Origin: Acidobacteriota bacterium
Lineage (GTDB): Bacteria > Acidobacteriota > Vicinamibacteria > Vicinamibacterales > UBA2999
Reading direction: 5' to 3'
NCBI GenBank assembly: GCA_030650395.1
Contig: JAUSDY010000042.1
Span: 22,804-86,803 of the forward strand
Length of the DNA stretch: 64,000 nucleotides
The notes under the pieces were generated by a model. That model did no database searches, was not told the origin of the DNA, and saw only the letters and a list, made by a program, of their open reading frames with translations. The first letter of the stretch is position 1. The number at the start of each line of letters is the position of its first letter. The position numbers were made by a program, and so were the translations under genes. This document shows, in pieces, positions 1 through 8,115 of the stretch.

Positions 1-175
1 GAAATTCAGACGTCGGCCCGAGCTTCACCGTCGTCGGCGAGTCGTAGGAGACATTCGGCACGAGCGAGCGCATCGACGCGCCGGCCTGAACCGTGATCGC
101 CGCAATGCCGGCGCCGGTGCCGAGCTTCAACAGAAAATCACGCCGATCGGTTCCGGTCCCAGGTTTGTCACTCAT
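1..175 (-). CDS. Rieske-type Tat-exported protein, N-terminal part (runs off the window)
   Basis: Only the first 58 codons are inside the window. The N-terminus carries a twin-arginine motif (RRDFLLKLG) followed by a hydrophobic Gly/Ala stretch, as in Tat-exported Fe-S proteins. The next residues (PNVSYDSPTTVKLG) resemble the segment that leads into the cluster-binding domain of Rieske proteins. The ATG overlaps the TGA of the upstream flavoprotein gene (ATGA), so the two are probably translationally coupled and may work as one electron-transfer unit. The cluster-binding residues lie outside the window, so the Rieske assignment rests on the N-terminus and context. Confidence 0.6.
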   Translation of the reverse strand, partial: MSDKPGTGTDRRDFLLKLGTGAGIAAITVQAGASMRSLVPNVSYDSPTTVKLGPTSEF

Positions 176-2127
176 GACGCCGCTTCCTCCCGCGTTGTCG
201 CGGCTTGCGCCCAGCGCTCGGTGATGGTGAATCGCTCCATCGTCATGGCCTCGGTGGGACAGCGAATCGCGCACAGGCCGCAGCGAATGCAGCGGTCGTC
301 GTCCTTGATCAGCGCGGTGAGCGGGAAGCCTTCCGCCTGCGCGCGGGCCTCGATCGCCGCACGCTCGGCGGGATCGAGATCGAGCGCGTCCAGCGGAACG
401 AACGACAGGCAGTATTCGGGACAGACATCGACGCAGCGATTGCAGAGCACGCACTTGTCCGGGTCGTAAATCGTCTGCACGTGGCAGACCAGACAGCGCG
501 CAGCCTGCCGCCGGGCGGCGGCCGCGTCGTAACCGGTTTCAACCTCGGTGATGCCGGTGCGGCGTCCAAGATCCAGCGTCGGCGGCGCCTCGCGATCAAC
601 GCGCTCGAAACCCGCCGCCATCCGGTAGCGCGTGGTCATCAGCGTTTCGATCTCGAGGTGCGTCTCGAGCGTCGCGCGGCCTTTTCCGAGGTACTCGTGG
701 ATCGAGCGGGCGGCGCGCTTGCCGTTGGCGACCGCGTCGATCAGGTTGCGCGGGCCAAACGCCACGTCGCCGCCGGCATACACGCCGGCCGCGGAGGTCG
801 CGAGCGTCGACGGATCGATCTGAATGGTGCCTCCTGCCATGAGCGCGACGCCGTCTTCAGCTTTCAGGAATGACAGGTCGGCCTTCTGGCCGATCGCGAG
901 GATGCATGCATCGGCGTCGATCGCGTCGACCACCGCATCGTCGTAGACCGGGGCGAAGCGGCCGTTGGCGTCGAACACGGACGTCACGCCGCGCAGTTCG
1001 ACCTTCTCGAGATGCTTCGTGCCGAGGAACTGGCGCGGCCCGCGCCGCGTGATGAAGCGGACGCCTTCGCGCTTCGCCTCCTCGAACTCTTCGTGGCCTT
1101 GCATGGTGCGCAGCACCGGCATCTCAGAGAAGTCCTCGAGCGAGACGACCGTGACCTCGCTGGCGCCGCCACGAATCGCGGCGCGCGCGGAATCCATCGC
1201 TTCCTTCACGCGCGCATCAGTTTCCGCAGGGTCGGGCATCGGTGCCGGCTCGTCGCGACCCGCGCGGAGGGCTGTGCGCGCCGCGTCGAAAGCGACAAAT
1301 CCACCACCGATCACCACGACCCTTCGGCCGAGATCCATCCGGAAGCCGCGATTGACGTTGAGCAGGTAGTCGATCGCCTTGACCACGCCGTCGAGCTCGA
1401 CACCGGGCGCCTGCAGGTCGCGGCCGCGTGATACGCCGACGGAGAGGAACACGGCGTCGAATTCCGACTGACGAAGCTCCGCGAGACCGAATGCCGGCGA
1501 CAGCGGACTGTTGAGACGAAGCTCGACGCCGAGGCCGACGATGCGATCGATTTCCGCGCGCAGGAGCGTGCGCGGCAGGCGGTACTCGGGGATGCCGAAA
1601 CGCATCATGCCGCCGGGTTCGGCGGCGGCCTCGAAGATCGTGACGGCGTAATTCAATAACGCGAGGTCGTGAGCGGCGGCGAGTCCCGCCGGTCCGGCAC
1701 CAATCACCGCGACCCGGCGGCGCGGGCCCGTCACTGCCGGCGGCGCCGATCGATGGAAGGGCAGCGGCAGGTGACCCGCATAACGGTTGCCCTCGTCAAT
1801 GCCGGCATCGAGCAGGCGATCCTGCGTATCGGGCCGCATCGATTCCACACCGTATTGCTCGGTGACGTAGCGCTTCAGCGCGCGAATCGAGATCGGCGCG
1901 TCAATCGCGCCGCGGCGGCACGCGTCTTCGCATGGCGCGGCGCAGACGCGCCCGCACACCGACGCCAGAGGGTTGGGGGCACGCGCCACGAGAAAGGCCT
2001 CTTCGAGGCGGCCGTCCGCGATCAACTGGACGTAACGGCCCGCGTCAGTGGCGACCGGACATCCGGCCTGACATTTGACCTGGGCCTTCCAATGCGCGAG
2101 ATCCGGCAACTCCGTGCGAATGCCCAT
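172..2127 (-). CDS. GltD-like FAD/NAD(P) oxidoreductase with C-terminal 4Fe-4S domain
   Basis: This is a glutamate-synthase-small-subunit-like flavoprotein of about 651 residues. It has the N-terminal Fe-S region (CQAGCP and further Cys of the GltD type), an FAD-binding motif (VIGAGPAGLAAA), an NAD(P)-binding motif (VVVIGGGFVAFDAA) and a C-terminal ferredoxin domain (CVLCNRCVDVCP, CIRCGLCAIRCP). Proteins of this build pass electrons between NAD(P)H and ferredoxin or quinone partners; GltB is not present, so glutamate synthesis is unlikely. I chose the internal ATG at 2127, which has GAGGG just upstream; an in-frame ATG at 2178 would add 17 residues without homology. It is followed by the Rieske-type gene with a 4-base overlap. 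A candidate sigma-54 promoter with paired palindromes lies upstream. Confidence 0.82.
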   Translation of the reverse strand: MGIRTELPDLAHWKAQVKCQAGCPVATDAGRYVQLIADGRLEEAFLVARAPNPLASVCGRVCAAPCEDACRRGAIDAPISIRALKRYVTEQYGVESMRPDTQDRLLDAGIDEGNRYAGHLPLPFHRSAPPAVTGPRRRVAVIGAGPAGLAAAHDLALLNYAVTIFEAAAEPGGMMRFGIPEYRLPRTLLRAEIDRIVGLGVELRLNSPLSPAFGLAELRQSEFDAVFLSVGVSRGRDLQAPGVELDGVVKAIDYLLNVNRGFRMDLGRRVVVIGGGFVAFDAARTALRAGRDEPAPMPDPAETDARVKEAMDSARAAIRGGASEVTVVSLEDFSEMPVLRTMQGHEEFEEAKREGVRFITRRGPRQFLGTKHLEKVELRGVTSVFDANGRFAPVYDDAVVDAIDADACILAIGQKADLSFLKAEDGVALMAGGTIQIDPSTLATSAAGVYAGGDVAFGPRNLIDAVANGKRAARSIHEYLGKGRATLETHLEIETLMTTRYRMAAGFERVDREAPPTLDLGRRTGITEVETGYDAAAARRQAARCLVCHVQTIYDPDKCVLCNRCVDVCPEYCLSFVPLDALDLDPAERAAIEARAQAEGFPLTALIKDDDRCIRCGLCAIRCPTEAMTMERFTITERWAQAATTREEAAS

Positions 2128-2206
2128 GCACCCTCTTCGGCCAAGCGTGCCGTGTTTGGGGGCACCGGGCCATGACACGCGTCATACGCGTGCGCGGAGT
2201 AGTGAG

Positions 2207-2221
2207 GCAAGGCGCGTACCG
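2207..2221 (-). promoter_or_regulatory. candidate sigma-54 promoter of the flavoprotein-Rieske pair
   Basis: The minus strand reads CGGTACGCGCCTTGC, with the GG-N10-GC spacing of sigma-54 promoters and a good -12 TTGC. The expected start is near 2195, giving a leader of about 68 bases to the ATG at 2127. A palindrome pair lies 50-70 bp upstream. Confidence 0.45.
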
Positions 2222-2262
2222 CGTGGATCTGGCGCGATTGTCAGAAGCTGGGGTGATCGAAG

Positions 2263-2295
2263 CGGGAAATTTTCCCCAAGGCGCGGGTTTTTCCC
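2263..2295. promoter_or_regulatory. paired palindromic sites, candidate enhancer for NtrC-type activator
   Basis: CGGGAAATTTTCCCC (2263-2277) and GGGTTTTTCCC (2285-2295) are two GGGAA/TTCCC-type palindromes with centres about 20 bp apart. Similar pairs precede other sigma-54-like promoters in the window. Confidence 0.45.
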
Positions 2296-2299
2296 GGCC

Positions 2300-2335
2300 G
2301 CTGACAAGACTCTTACAGCTGACAAAACCCTTACA
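2300..2335 (+). repeat. 18-bp tandem direct repeat (two units)
   Basis: GCTGACAAGACTCTTACA (2300-2317) is followed at once by GCTGACAAAACCCTTACA (2318-2335), 16 of 18 bases identical. A related sequence (ACAGAACCATTACAG) precedes the intact radical SAM gene at 9715, so this may be the leftover control region of the radical SAM copy whose fragment follows. Confidence 0.5.
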
Positions 2336-2341
2336 GTTGGT

Positions 2342-2520
2342 GCACATCGTGAAGGGTGAAGGGGTGGCGTGGCTAAGCGAATACCTGGGCGAGGATCCGG
2401 AGGGCCGCTTCGAACACCCGCTGATTCCCTCGTCGTTCGGGTTTCGCCTGATGGGGCTGCCGATGCTGCGTGGCGGCGGGAATGCGGCCGCCACCATCCT
2501 GCCGTCGGTGGGCTGCCCGG
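2342..2520 (+). pseudogene. internal fragment of a B12-binding radical SAM gene
   Basis: About 60 codons (from HIVKGEGVAWL to ATILPSVGCP) match the middle of the intact radical SAM protein encoded at 9715-11361 (HIVKGEGVAWL to ATIIPSVGCP), with clear nucleotide similarity to about 10134-10313. The match stops at the first residues of the CxxxCxxC cluster motif. There is no start region and no catalytic half. It is a relic of a second copy, joined directly at about 2520 to a fragment of an unrelated gene on the other strand. Confidence 0.8.
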
Positions 2521-2640
2521 CTCGCCCTGCCTGGCGCGCAGGACATGCTCGATGGTCGAGGTCTTGCCCACCGCCCGGCTTTGGCCCCCGACCACGATGA
2601 GGGTTGCCGGCCGCGCGGACGCGAGTGGAAGTCCAGTCAT
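2519..2640 (-). pseudogene. N-terminal fragment of a P-loop NTPase gene
   Basis: Read on the minus strand, an ATG at 2640 opens about 40 codons that include a Walker A motif (VVGGQSRAVGKTS), as at the start of small GTPases or MobB-like nucleotide-binding proteins. The frame then runs into the radical SAM fragment. Only the first beta strand, P-loop and first helix remain, so the gene is broken. Its ATG overlaps the ATG of the divergent plus-strand gene, so part of that gene's 5' end may also be missing. Confidence 0.6.
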
Positions 2641-3784
2641 GGGTCGTCTCGGCGGGCCGATCCGCGATATCGCACTCGTGCATCTGATGACGCTCGGATG
2701 GATCTCGGGGTCGATTCTCGGCGCGCTCTACATCGTCGGGCCGCTGGCGCTCGACGTGCCGCTTCCCGGCGCCAAGGCGGATGTCGTGGCCTGCCTCTCG
2801 TTCTGGTTGGGCGCGTTCGGCATGGCCGCGGGTTTCTGGACGAACCGGTTTCACACGGTTGGCACGGCATCGGTGTTCGTGCTGGGCGCCATCGTCTTTG
2901 TGGGCGTCCGCACGATGCGAGGTCTATCACGGTCACGCGTGCCGCGCGGCGTCGCCGTGCATGTGGGATTAGCGTTCGCCAATGCCGCTCTCGCCGGGCT
3001 GGCTGGGCTCCTCCTGACCCTGCGCCACCTGCGTAGCGGCCTGCCATGGTCGTCGCTATCGCTGGCCGTGGCTCACGCCCACCTGGCCGTGCTCGGGTGG
3101 GCGGTCATGATGATCTTCGGAATGGCTTACCGGCTGATCCCGATGGTGCTGCCCACCGCGATGCCGGCGGGTCCGACCCTGGCGATCAGCGCCGTACTTC
3201 TTCAAGTGGGCACACTCGGTCTGAGCGGGTCGCTGGCGGTCGGATGGGATGTCCGCCTCTGGGTGCTCATCGTAATCGCCGCGTTTGCGAGCTTCTTCGC
3301 GCAGGTTTACCGCATGCTTCGCATGCGCCGCCCGCGGGCCGTCGAATTGCCGACTCCCGACTGGTCGACGTATCACACCGGCCTGGCCCTGCTCTACGGG
3401 TTCGTGGCGGCTGGCCTCGGAACGTGGCTGGTGTTCGGTAGCGCGCCGCCCGATGTCGGTTGGGTGTACGGTGCCGCGGGCCTCCTCGGCTTCGTGTCGC
3501 AGATGGTCATCGGCATCCAGGGGCGGCTTTTTCCACTGCAGGCGTGGTTCCGGGCGATGGTGCGGAACGAGGGGGAGCCGCCCGCGCGGTCCTCGCATGC
3601 CCTGGTCGATTGGCGGCTCGCGCTGACCGTGCTTCTGTTGTGGCTGGCGGGGCTGCCCCTGCTTATCGCCGGCATTGCCGGTCAGCGGGCACACCTCGTG
3701 GCGACCGGGGCTGCCCTGCTTCTCGGCGGGACGCTGGCCAACGCCTGGCATGGATGCATCATGATCGCGCGCGCCCGGCGCTAG
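2639..3784 (+). CDS. multi-spanning membrane protein of the cytochrome-oxidase-subunit-I-like (CcoN/NnrS-like) type
   Basis: The 381-residue product is almost entirely hydrophobic, with about ten predicted membrane helices. It contains conserved His-containing helix ends (VHLMTLGW near residue 20, AHAHLAVLGW near 145) typical of heme-copper-oxidase subunit I relatives that lack a full catalytic set. Relatives I recall usually have one or two more N-terminal helices before the HLxTLGW segment. Here the only good start lies directly after the scar at 2.5-2.64 kb, so the N-terminus may have been lost. Function is unknown; a heme-binding or NO/O2-related membrane role is inference. Its stop overlaps the convergent PdxH stop. 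Confidence 0.6.
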   Translation: MGRLGGPIRDIALVHLMTLGWISGSILGALYIVGPLALDVPLPGAKADVVACLSFWLGAFGMAAGFWTNRFHTVGTASVFVLGAIVFVGVRTMRGLSRSRVPRGVAVHVGLAFANAALAGLAGLLLTLRHLRSGLPWSSLSLAVAHAHLAVLGWAVMMIFGMAYRLIPMVLPTAMPAGPTLAISAVLLQVGTLGLSGSLAVGWDVRLWVLIVIAAFASFFAQVYRMLRMRRPRAVELPTPDWSTYHTGLALLYGFVAAGLGTWLVFGSAPPDVGWVYGAAGLLGFVSQMVIGIQGRLFPLQAWFRAMVRNEGEPPARSSHALVDWRLALTVLLLWLAGLPLLIAGIAGQRAHLVATGAALLLGGTLANAWHGCIMIARARR

Positions 3785-4422
3785 GGCGCGAGCCTTGCGA
3801 TCCGCCACCCTGCCTCGTCACGAGTGTACAAGAACCGGTCGTGAAGCCGATGCGGGCCGCCCTGCCAGAATTCGATCGTTCCTGGCGCCACGCGATAGCC
3901 GCCCCAGAAGGACGGCACGGGGATCTCGCCCTCGCCGAACTTGCGCAGCATCTCCTCGAACTTCATCTCGAGGAGTCGCCGCGCGTCGATGACGCGGCTC
4001 TGCGGCGAGACCCACGCGGCGATCCGGCTCTCGCGCGGACGCGAGAGAAAGTAACGCGCCACCTCGGTCATCGGCACGCGCGCCGCCGTGCCGTTGATGA
4101 TCACCTGACGCTCCAGCGTAATCCACGGGAATAACAACGAGACGTGTGGGTTCTCCGCGATCTGCTTCGCCTTCGTGCTCTCCAGGTTCGTGAAGAACAG
4201 AAAGCCCTCGTCGCTGTAGCCCTTGAGGAGTACGGTGCGCAGCGTGGTCTCGCCGGAGGACGTGGCGGTGGCCAGGCTCATCGCGTTGGGTTCGACGACG
4301 CCTTCGGCCGCAGCCTCGTCGAACCAGTGCTTGAATTGGGCAATCGGGTCAGGCGCCAAATCCTCAACCCGGAGTTGCGCGCGCTCGTAGTGCCGCCGGA
4401 GGCCGCCGATGTCGTCAGTCAT
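3781..4422 (-). CDS. pdxH: pyridoxamine/pyridoxine 5'-phosphate oxidase
   Basis: The 213-residue product aligns by eye along its whole length with E. coli PdxH. It has the FMN- and PLP-contacting segments RTVLLKGY, LLFPWITLERQV, SRPRESRIAAWVSPQS and PSFWGGYRV, and the C-terminal EFWQGGPHRLHDRF and RLAP end. It oxidises pyridoxamine or pyridoxine phosphate to pyridoxal phosphate in the cytoplasm, using FMN and O2. I chose the ATG at 4422 because it matches the family N-terminus (LRRHYERAQLRVEDL follows); an ATG at 4449 is possible. Confidence 0.95.
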   Translation of the reverse strand: MTDDIGGLRRHYERAQLRVEDLAPDPIAQFKHWFDEAAAEGVVEPNAMSLATATSSGETTLRTVLLKGYSDEGFLFFTNLESTKAKQIAENPHVSLLFPWITLERQVIINGTAARVPMTEVARYFLSRPRESRIAAWVSPQSRVIDARRLLEMKFEEMLRKFGEGEIPVPSFWGGYRVAPGTIEFWQGGPHRLHDRFLYTRDEAGWRIARLAP

Positions 4423-4611
4423 GTTCGCGTCGGGTCTGGTCGTGCCCATACGTGCAGACCGGGTCGCGTCCCGGGTGCCGCGGGCATCTCAGTAGTGTGG
4501 CGATTATAGAGGCACAGCCCCTCGAGCGCGTATTATGGCGCCATGGGTATGACGATGTGGTTGGTGCCGCCGCGGCGGCCGTGAGCATGCCAGGGCCGAG
4601 GACAGCAGTCG

Positions 4612-5052
4612 TCATCCCAGCCGCAACCGCATGACGGCGGCCGTCGCGCAGCACGCGCCCTTGAACTCCACAGAGGCGGTAACGGCCTCGGGCGCCTCGG
4701 CACGGGTGATGGGCTCGAAACCGAATCTCGGGAAGTAGGTCAGCGCGGTCTCGGTCAGGAGGATGACCTCGTGCACTCCCTGGGCCCGCGCGCGGTCGAG
4801 CACTCGGCCAACCAGCGTGGCGCCCAGGCCCTTGCCGCGGTCGCTGGCGGCCACGGCCACCGAGCGCAACAACCCGCTCCGGCCGTAGACCTCCATCCCG
4901 GCGCATCCCACGAGCGCGCCGTTCGAGAAGGCCAGCACGAACTGCGACAGGTGATCGGCCGCGCCGGCCTCGGGCAGCCCGGCCTCGCCCAGCAGCGCTG
5001 CCACGAGCGGCCAATCCTCACTCAAAGCGTTCCGGAATGCCAGGGCAGACAT
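4612..5052 (-). CDS. GNAT N-acetyltransferase, ArsN2-like
   Basis: This 146-residue single-domain GNAT has the acetyl-CoA-binding segment LRSVAVAASDRGKGLGATLV and the C-terminal YFPRFGFEPI, SVEFKGACC and ATAAVMRL pattern of the ArsN2 type (arsenic-resistance-associated acetyltransferases), including the paired Cys. In other genomes such genes sit in ars clusters; no arsenic gene is next to it here, so the substrate is open. It is divergent from the hemerythrin gene. Confidence 0.75.
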   Translation of the reverse strand: MSALAFRNALSEDWPLVAALLGEAGLPEAGAADHLSQFVLAFSNGALVGCAGMEVYGRSGLLRSVAVAASDRGKGLGATLVGRVLDRARAQGVHEVILLTETALTYFPRFGFEPITRAEAPEAVTASVEFKGACCATAAVMRLRLG

Positions 5053-5209
5053 CCGGCGATTCTAGGCCCGGCGGTTCGGGTCGTCAACGGCGCGGCTCGT
5101 CCCCTCGGGAAGCCGCATAGGACGCCGGTCATGGACCGACACGGCGTGATGCGCGCACGATGGCGGCGCCGGCCACCCGTGGCGTCCGGCAATGGGAGAC
5201 CTTGCCGCC

Positions 5210-5848
5210 ATGACTGTCCACACCTACGACGACACGCTCCGTGCCTTTGACTGGTTGCAGCCCGGCCAGGTGTTCGTGATGACCACCGGCGACAATCCGA
5301 GGCCGGTGCTCCGCCGGCTGCAGTCGGATCGGCCGCGCCAGTTCGAGTGGGGCATCCTCGAAGATGGTCCGGCACGGTACCGCGTCGAGATCCGCCGGCG
5401 GGCAGCGGATGAGCCGCGCGCCGTGTCGGAGTATCTCGGCTGGGATCACCAGCGGCTCAGCGCCATTCTCGACGAAGTGTCCCGTCTTGTCCGCAAGGAG
5501 GCGTGCCAGGACGCGGCGCGATCGTTCGCCGAGTTCGCGTGCGGACTCAACTGGCACATCAACGCGGAAGAGACCACGCTGTTCCCGGCCTTCGAGCAGA
5601 CCATCGGGATTGTCGACGGGCCGACCACGGTGCTGCGGGAGGAACACCGGCTGATCCGACGTTGGATGGACGAGGTGTCCGCGGCCCTGAACGACCCGAC
5701 CGCGGCCGAGCGGGCGATCACCGGCCTGGAGGAGATCCTCAGCGAGCACAATATCAAGGAGGAGCAGGTGCTCTATCCGATGACGGACGGGGCGCTGGCC
5801 GGCGGGCGGGAGCGGGACGATCTGGTCAACCGGATCCAGGTCACCTGA
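5210..5848 (+). CDS. DUF2249-hemerythrin (HHE) domain protein
   Basis: The first 70 residues match a DUF2249 domain (DWLQPGQVFVM, FEWGILEDGPARYRVEI). The rest is a four-helix hemerythrin-like cation-binding domain with His and Glu ligands in WDHQRL, WHINAEETTLFPAFE, REEHRLI and EHNIKEEQVLYPM. Such proteins bind a di-iron centre and handle or sense O2, NO or iron. I chose the ATG at 5210 (GGGAG about 11 bases upstream). The product is 212 residues and cytoplasmic. The DUF2249 part is a little short at its N-terminus. Confidence 0.85.
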   Translation: MTVHTYDDTLRAFDWLQPGQVFVMTTGDNPRPVLRRLQSDRPRQFEWGILEDGPARYRVEIRRRAADEPRAVSEYLGWDHQRLSAILDEVSRLVRKEACQDAARSFAEFACGLNWHINAEETTLFPAFEQTIGIVDGPTTVLREEHRLIRRWMDEVSAALNDPTAAERAITGLEEILSEHNIKEEQVLYPMTDGALAGGRERDDLVNRIQVT

Positions 5849-5957
5849 TGCCCACGGGGTTGACCGCGTGGCGGTGATCAGCAGGCGCGACGCCGTGCCC
5901 GATCGCAGCGTCGAGGCGACGGCTTCTTAGCTGGCTGGCCTGGGCGCCTTATCCGAT

Positions 5958-7766
5958 TCAGCGAGGCAGCGGTCGCACCTCCCTGAAAAGCACATAGTCG
6001 GAGCTCCGCATCTCGGCGAGCGCTTGTTCGTAGGATCGCCGCGACGCCGGCGAACGGGTGTCGCGGAGGTGGCGCGCGAGGCTGACCACGTGGAACGCGT
6101 CAGGGCGCACGATCACGCTGCCGACGATGGCGACCGTCCCCGGTGGCAGCGGGCCGGCGTACTCGAGCGTGGCCGACTCGTCCTGGTCGAGCCGCGTGTC
6201 GCTCCGCTCCGTCCACTGGCCGCGCTCGAAGACGACCGTTCGCGCAATCAGCCGCTCAGCGACGATCGGGCCCACCCCGTACCTGCCGGCCATTTCGATT
6301 CGCATCCACACTTCCGGCACGACGTAAGTGGGGAACGCATGGCCCGTGTTGATGTTGGTCAGTGTCAGCCGGCTGGTGACCCGGTCGCCCACCAGACCGG
6401 CGTCGAAGCTCCATTGGACGCCGCTCCGAACCGTGTCCGGATCGTGAATGCCGCGAAACAGGTGCCGGCGGTCCGGCATGTGGCAGCTCTGGCAGGTCTT
6501 GCCCTCGCGCGCCGCCCTGGACGTTCGCCATTCCTCGAGCGTGTTCTCCAGGAAGGCCCCGTTGACCTTGGGCGCTCGCCCCTCGGCAAACTGGTGGCAG
6601 CCGGCGCAGAAGTCGGCCTGCTCGAAGAAGTCCCTCGTGTTGACGCGGCCATGAGGCGCCGGGTACTGCGCCACGAGCGGCGCGACGGTCGTCGGCAGGC
6701 CCGGCGGCCCGAATTTCTGGCCCGCCCGCGAATGACAACCCGAACACCCCACGCCATCGGCGTTGAGGTACGGGCTGGTCCACTGATCACGAAGGGGGGT
6801 GTGACAGCCGGCGCACATCCCGCTCAATTCAGGCTGGTCGTTCATCTGTGCCCAGACACCCGGCGCCATGGCCATCGCATGGCGCGTGCGCGACCAGTCG
6901 CTGAACTGCGCCGCATGACAGGCGGCACACGACACGGAGGACAGTTCGCCCCCCTGCGCGGGAACCGGCAGGGTCCAATACCCGGCCACCGTGGCCGTGT
7001 CGGTCGCGGCGGCGGGTGGGAATTCCAGCGGTCGCTGCAGGGACCAGAGGTAGGCGGCCAGATCCCAGACGCCGCTCTCGATGCCCGGCTGGTCCGCATA
7101 GCCGGGCATGGTCGTGCCGTTGAAGCCGGTCAACACCGAACGCACCAGGCCGACGTCGTCGCGGCCTCCCTTGAACGTCGACGGGCGTGTGAGATCGGTC
7201 GGGATCTCGGGCTGGCCGCGCGCATTGCGCAGTGTCTTCGCGCGGGGGCCGTTGCCCTCACCCGACGGACCGTGACAGTCGGCACAACCCAATGCGTGGT
7301 ACCCGCGTTTGCCTCGGCGTGCGTCGCTTGCGGCGCGGCGCGGCAGCACGACGTCGGGTGGCGCCTGTTCGCGCTGCCACCGTGACGAGAAGGCCTTGAC
7401 TCGCTCGACGAGGCGGTCCACGTCACGGCCCGCGAGGAAGGAGAACGACGGCATCGCGCCATCACCGCCAGCCCCACGCCGGATCACCGCGGCCAGGTCG
7501 GCATCGCTCGGGAGCGAGCCGGTCGGCGTCGAGCGCACTTTGAACTCCGCGCGCGTAAGGTCCGCCGGCGACACACGGCAGAACGGCGCGGCGATCCCAT
7601 CGCCGCGCCCCCCGGGCCCGTGGCAGGCGGCGCAGAAAGTCGAGTAAAGCTCCTCGCCGGTCGCCCCGAGGCGCGTGGCAGGTGCTGGAGGCGCCGGCGT
7701 GTCCCGGCACGACGCAACGGCAAGTCCCGTCGCGGCCAGCAACACCACGACGCGAGTGGCGTTCAT
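5958..7766 (-). CDS. seven-heme c-type cytochrome lipoprotein
   Basis: The 602-residue product has a lipoprotein signal with lipobox VASC at residues 17-20, so it is probably anchored in the outer or inner membrane facing the periplasm. Seven CxxCH heme motifs are visible: CAACH, CADCH, CAACH, CAGCH, CSGCH, CAGCH and CQSCH. The first two lie in two successive mono-heme cytochrome c domains; the next five form a multiheme module resembling cytochrome c554 or nitrite-reductase-like proteins. The C-terminal 170 residues lack hemes and look like a beta-rich domain. Redox partners are unknown. It stands alone on the minus strand. Confidence 0.8.
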   Translation of the reverse strand: MNATRVVVLLAATGLAVASCRDTPAPPAPATRLGATGEELYSTFCAACHGPGGRGDGIAAPFCRVSPADLTRAEFKVRSTPTGSLPSDADLAAVIRRGAGGDGAMPSFSFLAGRDVDRLVERVKAFSSRWQREQAPPDVVLPRRAASDARRGKRGYHALGCADCHGPSGEGNGPRAKTLRNARGQPEIPTDLTRPSTFKGGRDDVGLVRSVLTGFNGTTMPGYADQPGIESGVWDLAAYLWSLQRPLEFPPAAATDTATVAGYWTLPVPAQGGELSSVSCAACHAAQFSDWSRTRHAMAMAPGVWAQMNDQPELSGMCAGCHTPLRDQWTSPYLNADGVGCSGCHSRAGQKFGPPGLPTTVAPLVAQYPAPHGRVNTRDFFEQADFCAGCHQFAEGRAPKVNGAFLENTLEEWRTSRAAREGKTCQSCHMPDRRHLFRGIHDPDTVRSGVQWSFDAGLVGDRVTSRLTLTNINTGHAFPTYVVPEVWMRIEMAGRYGVGPIVAERLIARTVVFERGQWTERSDTRLDQDESATLEYAGPLPPGTVAIVGSVIVRPDAFHVVSLARHLRDTRSPASRRSYEQALAEMRSSDYVLFREVRPLPR

Positions 7767-7980
7767 GCGTCAACCCTTCCAGCCGTGGCGGCGGCTGCGC
7801 CGGACGGCATCGCGGAATTATTGGTGAACCCGCAAGATCGCCGATATGACGCCGATCATAGACCGGAGCCCGATTTGCGGACGAGATCGATCGCAACGCG
7901 CTGGACGAGGTGTCGGCGTCGTAGCTCATAGGCGTTCCATGACAGGGCTGCCCATCCGCGGGCTTTCAGTTCGCCGGGGC

Positions 7981-8013
7981 CGAGTTATTTCGCGATGGAG
8001 GGGAAAATTGCCC
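7981..8013. promoter_or_regulatory. paired palindromic sites, candidate enhancer
   Basis: GGGGAAAATTGCCC (8000-8013) and a weaker CGAGTTATTTCGC (7981-7993) are centred about 20 bp apart and 64 bp or more upstream of the promoter at 8070-8084. Confidence 0.4.
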
Positions 8014-8069
8014 TCACGCCATTGCCGGCGAGCCTGAGCTCGTGAGCCTTCTGACGACCCGATGTTTGG

Positions 8070-8084
8070 CGGCATCGAGATTGC
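8070..8084 (+). promoter_or_regulatory. candidate sigma-54 promoter of the first radical SAM gene
   Basis: CGGCATCGAGATTGC fits GG-N10-GC with a perfect TTGC at -12. The expected transcription start is about 8096. That is only two bases before the ATG at 8098, but 20 bases before the ATG at 8116. Confidence 0.5.
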
Positions 8085-8115
8085 ACAATCGAGCTAGATG
8101 GCTTTCAGAACGTCG

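Larger units (their letters stand above)
7767..8097. other. 331-bp divergent intergenic region
   Basis: It separates the seven-heme cytochrome (minus) from the first radical SAM gene (plus). It holds a weak-strong palindrome pair (GAGTTATTTCGC-like at 7981-7993 and GGGGAAAATTGCCC at 8000-8013) and the sigma-54-like promoter at 8070. Nothing else is recognised. Confidence 0.6.

Noticed and set aside
4541..4585. Short plus-strand start MGMTMWLVPP resembling the first residues of 2'-5' RNA ligase-like proteins
   Set aside because: The frame stops after 13 codons and nothing downstream matches. Too short to call, although it could be one more relic.
5958..7385. Long plus-strand frame opposite the seven-heme cytochrome
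   Set aside because: Typical antisense open frame in GC-rich DNA; it has no recognisable domain, while the minus strand has seven heme motifs.
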